A DNA stretch of 64,000 bases from Planctomycetaceae bacterium (GTDB lineage: Bacteria; Planctomycetota; Planctomycetia; Pirellulales; Pirellulaceae), in the NCBI GenBank assembly GCA_020638995.1, contig JACKHM010000001.1, positions 3,534,001 through 3,598,000 of the forward strand, given 5' to 3'. A program made the position numbers and the translations under genes. Positions 9,318 through 16,914 of this stretch are shown here, piece by piece (the stretch's first letter is position 1; each line of letters opens with the position of its first letter). A model generated the notes under the pieces. That model worked only from the letters and a program-made list of their open reading frames with translations. It made no database searches and was not told the origin of the DNA.

Positions 9318-9984
9318 ATCGCTATCCTCTCTCCATGAACACACAGCTGGCGGAGAAATCTTTCAGAAAAATCCCCAATCGCCATTCTAGGCGTTGGAAC
9401 ACGACATTTGAGGGCGAGAAAACAATCGAATGACGGAAAGGGGCGGAGAACTTGCCGGTCTGTGACGATGTAACATCCGCAGCCCGTAGAAGTGAGGCCC
9501 CGCTTTTCAATCGTGAATGGGGCCGGTCAGACTATCCAAATGCCAGTCGCGAGCTGGCGCGGCAATCTGTCTTGATTTCGGGTGGGTGACAAGATTTGAA
9601 CCGAAGCATAAATCGGTCGTTTGATGACACGCACCACCATGGAAATGCGGTATCGCAAGCTCGAATGCGGTTTGATTGTCCGAAAACTCATTCGGGAAAA
9701 CAAGACGCCGAAAACTCGTGGGACGTGACGTTTCTGAATAACCGAGGTGGTTCCGGACGGACGCCGCAACTATTGGCAACCGCCTCAGAAGTGCAACCTG
9801 CAAAGCTGCGTCGGCTTCATCGTCCGACGCAGCCAACTACCCGTTGTTCGTGCCTAAATGACGAACCGACATGGGTCACAACCTGCGGACGAGACAATGC
9901 CAGCTCAAACAGGAGTTCTACATCAGTGTGACGGTCAAAACGCGGTCAGTCCATTCGCACCAATCAGCTCCGACCGCATTAGCA
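9318..9984. other. Intergenic region between sigma-factor operon and recombinase pair
   Basis: This stretch of 667 bases should hold the promoter of the sigma-factor operon near its left end and the 3' end of the recombinase transcript at its right end. No credible gene was found; the open frames here overlap each other on both strands without recognisable products. Two inverted repeats are visible: a weak GGCCCC/GGGGCC pair at 9496-9524 and a strong 10-base one at 9805-9833. Confidence 0.5.
9805..9833. terminator. Strong 10-bp hairpin, possible terminator of the recombinase operon
   Basis: GCTGCGTCGG (9805-9814) and CCGACGCAGC (9824-9833) are perfect inverted repeats around a nine-base loop. 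On the minus strand the hairpin lies about 150 bases past the recombinase stop and is followed by TTT only, so it is a weak match to a Rho-independent terminator. A recombination site folded as a hairpin is a less likely alternative. Confidence 0.35.
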
Positions 9985-11118
9985 CTACCCGACACCGATC
10001 GCCGCCCATAGCGGTTCCTGGTAGTGCTGCCCCCACTCACGACCGTAATGATCGAACGCGACCTTTGGCGTATCGCCGATCAGCTCCGCCAATGTTTCGA
10101 TCGAACAACCTTCGCCGTTGTTCCAGTATCCGGCGAGCATCCGGTGCGCGAATGTGTGCCGACATGTGTAACTCGAATAGTTCGTTCGGACATCATCTTG
10201 ATCCCAGCCAAGTTCGCGTTTGATCTTCAAGAATCGTCCGACACCTGTGACCTTCTTCCAAGGGCGGTGTTGAGCGTTGCGAAAAACCGTTGTGTCGGCG
10301 GCGGCTGGAGCGTCAGCGATCAATCGTCGCGTCAGCTTGGCGACATCTTCGCGAATGGGAATCTTACGTGTCTTTTTCGTCTTCGAAGAGTACACCCTCC
10401 ACATCATGCCTCGATCCGTTTCCACGACATCATCCGCAGTCAGTTTTGCGAGTTCGCAGTAGGGTCGCAAACCGGTGTGCACCGCCGCGAACAAGAAATT
10501 GCGAAACGGCTCGTCGGTCGCCGAATACACCGCTTGCTCCTCCTCCGCAGTAAACGAATGCAGGCGAGGTCGCTGCGGCGGTTTTTTCAAACCTCTCAGG
10601 GGACTAGGAACGTCGTACATTTCTTGAGCGTGATTGAACGCGCTGAGGACTGTCGTGATGGCATTACGTTGCGTCGCTGGTGATCGCCATGTCGAATGGC
10701 TTTCGATCCAGAGTTGGACATGCCCCTTGCGTAGCTCGTTGACCGCCAACGCACCGCAGTAACTGCACAGGTCGTTAAGGTAGCGGGCAACTTCGTCTCG
10801 ATACTCCGCAGTGAGGCTTCCAGATGCGGTTCGTTGCCGAGTGTACTCGATGAACTCCGAGCACACTCTTGCCACCAACCAGACACTCTCACTAACTTCC
10901 TCTGCCTGGGGTCGCCAATTGCCAGAGGCTTTGACGCGCGCCAACGCCAACTCAGCAGCGGGGCGGTTGCGCGTGCCACGAATCGGACGACCGTCTTCGT
11001 CTAAGAGTCGAACCCGCTGCTTGGTCCCCGGCGGCGTGTAATACCAGCTATCAGTTTGTCGCCAATACCATGCGGTCCCTCGCGAGTTGCGGCGACGTGG
11101 CGTGCTCGTCGATGTCAT
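9985..11118 (-). CDS. Tyrosine recombinase/integrase, second of a coupled pair
   Basis: A 377-residue tyrosine recombinase. The N-terminal part (WYWRQTDSWYYTPPGTK) resembles an arm-type DNA-binding segment; a core-binding domain follows (NDLCSYCGAL...KGHVQLWIESH). The catalytic domain has box I HTGLRPYCELAKLT, the beta-hairpin lysine region SSKTKKTRKIP, CRHTFAHRML, and the nucleophile tyrosine in FDHYGREW. Two positions differ from the usual pattern: the HxxRH box reads YTCRH, and the LGH box reads IGD. The ATG at 11118 overlaps the stop of the upstream recombinase as ATGA. The two proteins are close paralogs through nearly their whole length. It probably integrates or excises a mobile segment, but no attachment site was identified. 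Confidence 0.9.
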   Translation of the reverse strand: MTSTSTPRRRNSRGTAWYWRQTDSWYYTPPGTKQRVRLLDEDGRPIRGTRNRPAAELALARVKASGNWRPQAEEVSESVWLVARVCSEFIEYTRQRTASGSLTAEYRDEVARYLNDLCSYCGALAVNELRKGHVQLWIESHSTWRSPATQRNAITTVLSAFNHAQEMYDVPSPLRGLKKPPQRPRLHSFTAEEEQAVYSATDEPFRNFLFAAVHTGLRPYCELAKLTADDVVETDRGMMWRVYSSKTKKTRKIPIREDVAKLTRRLIADAPAAADTTVFRNAQHRPWKKVTGVGRFLKIKRELGWDQDDVRTNYSSYTCRHTFAHRMLAGYWNNGEGCSIETLAELIGDTPKVAFDHYGREWGQHYQEPLWAAIGVG

Positions 11119-12401
11119 GTATTCTGCTTGCTCCGTGAGGCCCGTTTATCCGTCGACGACTTTAATCGCGACCGCGCGGATCTCTTGTCGGCGGTCGCAG
11201 CCACCGCTTTGCGAGGACGCGCTCGGTCTTCGCCCTGGGCAGATTGCTTGCCTTGCGGACGACTCTTTCGTCGCTTGCCTTCGCCGATCGCATTCCAAAG
11301 CGGCTCTTGGTAATGTTGTCCCCATTCCCGACCATAGTGATCAAACGCAACCTTTGGTGTGTCGCCAATCAACTCAGCTAATGTTTCGATAGAACAGCCC
11401 ACACCATCAGTCCAGTATCCCGACAACATGCGATGTGCAAACGTATGCCGACACGAGTAGCACGAGTATTTGCTCTTGACGGGGTCCGTGTCCCACTGCA
11501 ACTTTTCTTTGAGCGCGATGAATCGAACGACACCGGTCATTCGCTTCCAAGGATTCCCTTGGGTGTTGCGAAAGATCGGCTTGCCCGAGCCTTTAGGTGC
11601 CGTCTTCACCAGCTGCCGCGTTAGCTTGGCGACTTCAGGCCGAACCGGAATCTTGCGAGTTTTCTTCGTCTTTGACGAATACACTCGCCACATCATCCCA
11701 CGTTCCGACTCTTCGACGTCGTCGGCCGTCAGCTTCGCCAGCTCACAGAACGGTCGCAACCCTGTGTGTATTGCGGCGAACAGGAAGTTGCCAAAGCACG
11801 GCTCCGTGGCACCGTAAAGTGCCTGCTCTTCGTCTGGAGTTATCGACGCCAACCGAGGTTCCGACTTCGGCTTCTTCAATGCCTTGATCGGATTTGCAAT
11901 TCCGAACATCTCGTCCGCTCGGTTGAAGGCCGCGAGCACAATGGCGATTACACCGCGAACCGTCGCTCGGCTCTTCCATGTGTCATGCTTATCGATCCAC
12001 TTCTGCACGTGGCCTTTTTTCAGCTGCGCCACCGGCAGCGCTCCGCAAAACCCGCACAGGTCATTGAGGAAAGACTTCGAATTCGTCCAATGGCTCTGGC
12101 TGATGGATCCGCTTGCCAAGCCGCGCTCGCAGTACTGCAGATACTCCGAGCAGACCCTTGCCACAATCCATTCGCCGCCTCCATTCGCTACACCGATTTC
12201 CTCGCCCCATGTCAGCTTCTCGCGAGCTAACGCAACTTCGGCCGCTTCTTTGTTCTCCTTCCCACGAATCCGCTGGCCATTCTCATCGAAGAGCGCGACC
12301 CGCTTCTTCGTGCCAGGCTGCGTGTAGTACCAACAGTCGGTCTGCTTCCACAGCCAAGCAGACCCCTGGGACTGTCGTCGTTTCTTAGCTTTTCGACCCA
12401 T
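11115..12401 (-). CDS. Tyrosine recombinase/integrase, first of a coupled pair, with basic tail
   Basis: A 428-residue paralog of the following recombinase, with the same N-terminal segment (WLWKQTDCWYYTQPGTKK), box I HTGLRPFCELAKLT, SSKTKKTRKIP, CRHTFAHRML and the tyrosine in FDHYGREW. As in its partner, the box II histidine position is tyrosine (YSCRH) and the later LGH is IGD. It differs by an extra C-terminal tail of about 55 residues, rich in Lys, Arg and Ser, that may bind DNA nonspecifically. The upstream region (12402-12502) is shared with the divergent sulfatase gene. Two tandem recombinases with overlapping stop and start recall the overlapping gene order of recombinase-in-trio elements, but only two genes are present here. 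Confidence 0.9.
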   Translation of the reverse strand: MGRKAKKRRQSQGSAWLWKQTDCWYYTQPGTKKRVALFDENGQRIRGKENKEAAEVALAREKLTWGEEIGVANGGGEWIVARVCSEYLQYCERGLASGSISQSHWTNSKSFLNDLCGFCGALPVAQLKKGHVQKWIDKHDTWKSRATVRGVIAIVLAAFNRADEMFGIANPIKALKKPKSEPRLASITPDEEQALYGATEPCFGNFLFAAIHTGLRPFCELAKLTADDVEESERGMMWRVYSSKTKKTRKIPVRPEVAKLTRQLVKTAPKGSGKPIFRNTQGNPWKRMTGVVRFIALKEKLQWDTDPVKSKYSCYSCRHTFAHRMLSGYWTDGVGCSIETLAELIGDTPKVAFDHYGREWGQHYQEPLWNAIGEGKRRKSRPQGKQSAQGEDRARPRKAVAATADKRSARSRLKSSTDKRASRSKQNT

Positions 12402-12502
12402 CCTTCTTTACCTCTTTCCAAACGCTCCCGAGTACATCGCAAAGTTGACTCTCTGAACTCCGCGATCGATACTGGGGCCAGCCACCCCCTGGAGAAGTCC
12501 AA

Positions 12503-14020
12503 ATGCGAACCACATTAAAAACGACCGATTCACGGCCAAACTCATTAGATGGCGATTTACTACACACAATTACTACACTCATTCTTACTGCACTATCGGC
12601 GTTATTGTCAACAGATGCTTGTATATATGCCTCCGTATCCACTTCTAGGAGTGTACCTAATATCGTCCTAATACTTGCTGACGACCTGGGTTGGCAGGAA
12701 ACCGGTTTCACCGGATCGGACTACTGCGAAACGCCGAATCTCGACCGTCTGGCCGGGCAGGGCATGGTCTTTCGCAATGCGTACGCCTCGGCCGGCAATT
12801 GTCAGCCCAGCCGCGCCTGCATGCTTTCCGGTCAATACACGGCGCGGCATGGCGTTTACGCCGTCGGCAGCACCAACCGCGGCCCCGTCGAATTGATGCG
12901 GATGATTCCCATTGCGAACCGCGGCAATCTGCCGCTTGAAACCGTGACCATGGGCCAATCGCTGAAGGCGGCCGGCTATGCCACCGGCTTCTTTGGGAAA
13001 TGCCACATGAAGGACTCGGCAACAGGAAAGTCGGAGCATGCGGGATTCGATGTGGTAAAGGTTTCGCAGCACGGTCTGAACAGCAAAGACCCGGCGGACC
13101 CGAAAGCCATTTTCTCCATCACCCAAGCCGCCTGCGACTTTATCGACGCGAACAAGCAGGGACCCTTCTTCGCCTATCTGCCGCACTACGCCGTTCACTC
13201 AGCCTTGCAGGGGCGAGCGGAGACTCTGGCCCATTTCAAGGAGAAGCCGAAGGGACAACTGGGGCACGGCGACCCGCTGCTGGGTGCCTGTCTGGCGGAT
13301 CTGGACACGGGCATTGGAATGGTCCTCGAAAAGCTCAAGGTGCTGGGACTGGAAGAGAACACACTGGTGGTCTTCACCTCGGACAACGGCGGCACCCACG
13401 TCCTGCAGGAACCGCTGCGAGGCAAGAAGGGTTGCTACTACGAAGGCGGCATTCGTGTGCCGATGATCGTCCGCTGGCCGGGCGTGGTTCAGCCGGGTTC
13501 GACCTGCGATGTGCCGGTGCTGAACATCGACTTCTATCCCACGTTCCTGGCTGCTGCGGGTGCAGAGCCGCCTGGGTCTCCGCTGGATGGCGAGAACCTA
13601 ATTCCCTTGTTCAAAGGCGGGGCGTCGCTGAATCGCCAGTCCATTTTCTGGCATTTTCCAGGCTATCTCGATGGTCCCGTCCCGCGCGGTCGCGATCCGG
13701 TCTTCCGCACCCGGCCAGTGACGGTCATACGCAAAGGCGAATGGAAGCTGCACCTCTATCACGAAGAATGGCAGCTCGACGGGGGAAGAGAAAGGCTTGC
13801 TACCAACAACGCTGTGGAGCTTTACAACCTGGCCAGCGACCCCGGCGAAACAACCAACCTCGCGCTGAGCCGGACTGTGCAGCGCGACGAGCTCCTGGAC
13901 GACTTGCTGGGGTGGATCGAGCGCGTTCCCGCAACTCTTCCCGAGCAGGCGAATCCAGCATGGCGAGCCGACGCCACTCCCAAAGCCAGCAAGAAGAAGT
14001 CGAGAAAGAAGGATCAGTGA
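12503..14020 (+). CDS. Secreted sulfatase (CQPSR type)
   Basis: A 505-residue arylsulfatase A-type enzyme, probably exported. A hydrophobic segment at about 20-44 looks like a signal peptide behind an unusually long polar N-terminus. The metal-binding start is VLILADDLGW (Asp60, Asp61), and the formylglycine motif is C100-Q-P-S-R104. Later segments FTSDNGG and WHFPGYL fit the fold, and a basic tail ends the protein. GGAG eight bases before ATG 12503 supports the start. It would hydrolyse a sulfate ester, probably on a polysaccharide, after conversion of Cys100 to formylglycine. It heads an operon with a sialidase-like gene (GTGA overlap) and a second sulfatase. The first 60 codons are AT-rich and use TTA, CTA and ATA, unlike the rest of the gene. 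Confidence 0.93.
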   Translation: MRTTLKTTDSRPNSLDGDLLHTITTLILTALSALLSTDACIYASVSTSRSVPNIVLILADDLGWQETGFTGSDYCETPNLDRLAGQGMVFRNAYASAGNCQPSRACMLSGQYTARHGVYAVGSTNRGPVELMRMIPIANRGNLPLETVTMGQSLKAAGYATGFFGKCHMKDSATGKSEHAGFDVVKVSQHGLNSKDPADPKAIFSITQAACDFIDANKQGPFFAYLPHYAVHSALQGRAETLAHFKEKPKGQLGHGDPLLGACLADLDTGIGMVLEKLKVLGLEENTLVVFTSDNGGTHVLQEPLRGKKGCYYEGGIRVPMIVRWPGVVQPGSTCDVPVLNIDFYPTFLAAAGAEPPGSPLDGENLIPLFKGGASLNRQSIFWHFPGYLDGPVPRGRDPVFRTRPVTVIRKGEWKLHLYHEEWQLDGGRERLATNNAVELYNLASDPGETTNLALSRTVQRDELLDDLLGWIERVPATLPEQANPAWRADATPKASKKKSRKKDQ

Positions 14021-15150
14021 AGCAACTCATCGCTACCAGCATCTTCTCGCTGCTGCTCGGCGCTTGGACCAGCGTCGCCTATGCCGAAGCACCCGCCGAT
14101 GACATTGCGCTGCAACCTGCGCACGTGATCATCTCGCCCTGGAAACAACACATTCCGCCGACAAAGCGGCAGGGAGTGGCTGGCATCGAACGCACAGCAA
14201 AGGGGCGGCTGTGGGTCGTTTACGGCCGCGATGTCGAGAGCACTCGCAATTTTCAAGTCGTGCGCAGCAGCGATGACGACGGAGCATCGTGGTCGGAAGT
14301 GCGGGTCATGATTCTGCCGCGCAAGGGAACGCGCGCGATGTCGGCTGCCATCTGGATCGACCCGCTGGGCCGCTTGTGGTTGTTCTGGGGCCAGAGTGCC
14401 GGACAGCAGGATGGCCGTTATGGCATCTGGGCAATCACGACCGACGATCCTGACGCCGAAAACCTGCAGTGGACCAAGCCCCGACGCCTGGGCGACGGCA
14501 TCATGCTAAATAAACCGACCGTGCTCAGTAACGGCGACTGGCTGCTCACTTCGTCGGTGTGGAAAGCCGACAACAGCATCAAAGTTTACGCCTCGACGGA
14601 TCAGGGCCAGACGTTTCAACTCCGCGGCACCGCCAACATCGAAGATGCGAAGACGCGCGGCCCCGACGAACCGATGATTGTCGAGCGGCGAGACGGTTCG
14701 CTGTGGATGATGGTCCGCTGTCAGGGACTGGCGGAGACGACTTCACAGGACTGGGGGCGGACTTGGGCTCCAGTGAAACGCATTGCGATTCCACATCCCA
14801 CGTCGCGGTTTTTTCTACGACGCCTGAAGTCCGGGGCTCTGTTGCTGGTGAAGCATGGCCCGATCGATGAAAAGGTGAAACGCGAGAAGCTCACGGCCTT
14901 CATCTCCGATGATGACGGTATGACTTGGCAGGGCGGCCTGGTGCTCGATGAACGCGAGGGCGTGACCTATCCCGACGGCGTCCAGGCTGAAGACGGCACA
15001 ATCCATATCATCTACGACCACCAGCGAACGCCGCTGGGTGAAGTGCTGATGGCGACCTTCACCGAAGAAGATGTTCGAGCCGGCAAGGCCGTCATCGACC
15101 AAACGCGGTTCCGCGAAGTCATCAGTTCTCTGCCCATCACGAACCCTTGA
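14017..15150 (+). CDS. Secreted sialidase/neuraminidase-like BNR-repeat protein
   Basis: A 377-residue protein whose GTG start at 14017 overlaps the previous stop codon as GTGA. The frame extends far upstream inside the sulfatase gene, but that part is a shadow. The N-terminus KQLIATSIFSLLLGAWTSVA is a signal peptide with cleavage near AYAEA. Four Asp-box (BNR) motifs are visible: SSDDDGASW near 84, STDQGQTF near 194, SQDWGRTW near 243 and SDDDGMTW near 298, typical of the six-bladed propeller of GH33-like sialidases. It may remove terminal sialic acid-like sugars from a glycan that the flanking sulfatases desulfate. Asp boxes also occur in non-sialidase propellers, so the exact activity is inferred. 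Confidence 0.85.
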   Translation: MKQLIATSIFSLLLGAWTSVAYAEAPADDIALQPAHVIISPWKQHIPPTKRQGVAGIERTAKGRLWVVYGRDVESTRNFQVVRSSDDDGASWSEVRVMILPRKGTRAMSAAIWIDPLGRLWLFWGQSAGQQDGRYGIWAITTDDPDAENLQWTKPRRLGDGIMLNKPTVLSNGDWLLTSSVWKADNSIKVYASTDQGQTFQLRGTANIEDAKTRGPDEPMIVERRDGSLWMMVRCQGLAETTSQDWGRTWAPVKRIAIPHPTSRFFLRRLKSGALLLVKHGPIDEKVKREKLTAFISDDDGMTWQGGLVLDEREGVTYPDGVQAEDGTIHIIYDHQRTPLGEVLMATFTEEDVRAGKAVIDQTRFREVISSLPITNP

Positions 15151-15157
15151 GTTAATC

Positions 15158-16588
15158 ATGCCACGCACCTGTCTCCTCGCCCTGCACCTCGTCTTGCTGC
15201 TCGCACCGCGGGCCGCATCCCATGCCGCTGAAGGATCGCGGGCATCCAAGCCCAACATTATCTACATCCTGGCCGACGACCTCGGCATTGGTGATATCGG
15301 CTGTTACGGACAACGCTTGTTGAAGACGCCGCGGATCGACCAGTTGGCGACCGAGGGCATGCGTTTCACCGAGCACTACTCAGGCGCCGCGATGTGCGCG
15401 CCGACGCGCAGTTGCCTGATGACCGGCCAGCACACCGGCCACACGCGCGTTCGCAAGAACGGCCATGGCCCGCTGCTGCCCGAGGACGTGACGATTGCCG
15501 AGGTGCTGAAAGCCGCGGGCTATCAAACCGCCGCGATCGGCAAATGGGGTGTCGGCGAAGCGGGCACTACCGGCGTGCCCTGGCGGCAAGGCTTCGACCT
15601 GTTCTTCGGTTACCTGAACCAATCCAACGCCCATCACCATTACCCGCCGTTCTTGTGGCGCAATGACCAGAAGGTTCTCTATCCGGACAACCCGGTGAAA
15701 CGCACGCACTACAGCCACGACGAGTTCACGCGCGAAGCGTTGCAGTTCATTCGCGACCATCGCGACGCACCGTTTTTCCTGTACGTCCCTTTCACGCTGG
15801 CGCATGTCGATCTGGATGTTCCGGATGACGATCTGAAACCGTGGATCGGTAAGATCGAAGAGACGAAGCCTTACGGCACTCCGGGCGGCCAGCATTATAT
15901 CCACCAGCAGACGCCGCACGCCGCCTTTGCCGGGATGGTCTCACGGCTCGACCGCAGCGTGGGGCGCATCGTCGACTTGGTCGATGAACTCGGATTGGCC
16001 GGCAACACGCTGGTCATCTTCAGCAGCGACAATGGACCGACTTCGGCCGGCGGCGCGGATCCAAAATTCTTCGATGGCAACGGGCCTTACCGAGGCATCA
16101 AGTTCGAGCTGTACGACGGCGGGATCCGCTGTCCGATGATCGCTCGCTGGCCCGGCAAGATCGCGGAGCATTCTGAGACGGAACATCTTTCCGCTCATTG
16201 GGATCTGCTACCCACGGCGGCTGAACTCGCCGGTGTCGATGTACCCTCCGGTATCGACGGCATCAGCTTCCTACCAACACTGTTGGGCCAAGACGGACAG
16301 AAGCAACACGACTACCTGTACTGGGAAACTACCGGCAAATCGGGCTGGCAGGCAATTCGCAAAGGAAACTGGAAAGCCCACCTTCAACAAGTCGGCGATC
16401 CGGCACGAACGACGTTTGAGCTCTACGATCTTTTCTCGGACATCGCCGAAGAACACGACGTTTCCGCGACAAGCCCTGAAATTTCTCGCGAGATGCGACA
16501 GCTTTTGGCTTCGGCACGGACCGTCCCGCAAAGCAATAGCGAGATCCTGGTCGCTTCCCCCAAAAAGAAATCCAAGGCGGAAGAATAG
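15158..16588 (+). CDS. Secreted sulfatase (CAPTR type)
   Basis: A 476-residue arylsulfatase-family protein. ATG 15158 is preferred over an upstream in-frame start at 15071 because it gives a clean signal peptide (LLALHLVLLLAPRAASHAAE) and begins seven bases after the sialidase stop. Metal-binding residues sit in YILADDLGIGD, and the formylglycine motif is C80-A-P-T-R84, where Thr replaces the usual Ser. FSSDNGPTS, YDGGIRCPMIARWPG and ELYDLFSD fit the later part of the family. The tail is Lys-rich (PKKKSKAEE), as in the first sulfatase. Together with the preceding genes it forms a three-gene glycan-degradation operon. The sulfated substrate cannot be named from sequence. Confidence 0.93.
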   Translation: MPRTCLLALHLVLLLAPRAASHAAEGSRASKPNIIYILADDLGIGDIGCYGQRLLKTPRIDQLATEGMRFTEHYSGAAMCAPTRSCLMTGQHTGHTRVRKNGHGPLLPEDVTIAEVLKAAGYQTAAIGKWGVGEAGTTGVPWRQGFDLFFGYLNQSNAHHHYPPFLWRNDQKVLYPDNPVKRTHYSHDEFTREALQFIRDHRDAPFFLYVPFTLAHVDLDVPDDDLKPWIGKIEETKPYGTPGGQHYIHQQTPHAAFAGMVSRLDRSVGRIVDLVDELGLAGNTLVIFSSDNGPTSAGGADPKFFDGNGPYRGIKFELYDGGIRCPMIARWPGKIAEHSETEHLSAHWDLLPTAAELAGVDVPSGIDGISFLPTLLGQDGQKQHDYLYWETTGKSGWQAIRKGNWKAHLQQVGDPARTTFELYDLFSDIAEEHDVSATSPEISREMRQLLASARTVPQSNSEILVASPKKKSKAEE

Positions 16589-16914
16589 GCGTATCAGAAC
16601 GAATCACGCACCGGGTCTCTGCGCCACTCGGACGAAGGTATCGATCGTTTCTGGCGTCACTGCCACTGAAGGTGACGGATCACGCACGAAATCGTGGCTA
16701 GCGCCGGCTTGTTTACGTCGCCAACTCGGGCGTGTCTGTCCGCCATAGGAAGCGGTGCTCCGCATGATGCCTTTCGCGGTTCGAGTCAACTTCCATAACT
16801 TGCTGTCACTTTTCAGATAGCGTCTAGCTGCTCGGACGGTATCGGACTTTGCCCCATTTCCATAGAATGGGAAGTTCGCTTTCCACGAACGGACTCGCAC
16901 GAACGACGCAAGAA
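16589..16914. other. Intergenic region before uvrA
   Basis: No gene is supported here. A minus-strand open frame of 105 codons crosses it and runs into the uvrA start, but shows no recognisable domain or ribosome binding site. The uvrA promoter must lie in this stretch, yet no clear -35/-10 pair stood out. Confidence 0.45.

Noticed and set aside
9496..9524. GGCCCC/GGGGCC inverted repeat as a terminator
   Set aside because: Loop is 17 bases and there is no T-run; too weak to call, mentioned only in the gap description.
12402..12700. AT-rich stretch with repeated TACTACAC near the recombinases, considered as an attachment site or CRISPR-like repeat
   Set aside because: Only two short copies, no spacing pattern, and no matching copy seen at another element boundary.
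13000..14016. Long plus-strand open frame upstream of the sialidase start
   Set aside because: It runs inside the sulfatase gene in another frame, has an odd residue mix, and no signal peptide; the GTG at 14017 gives a proper signal peptide.
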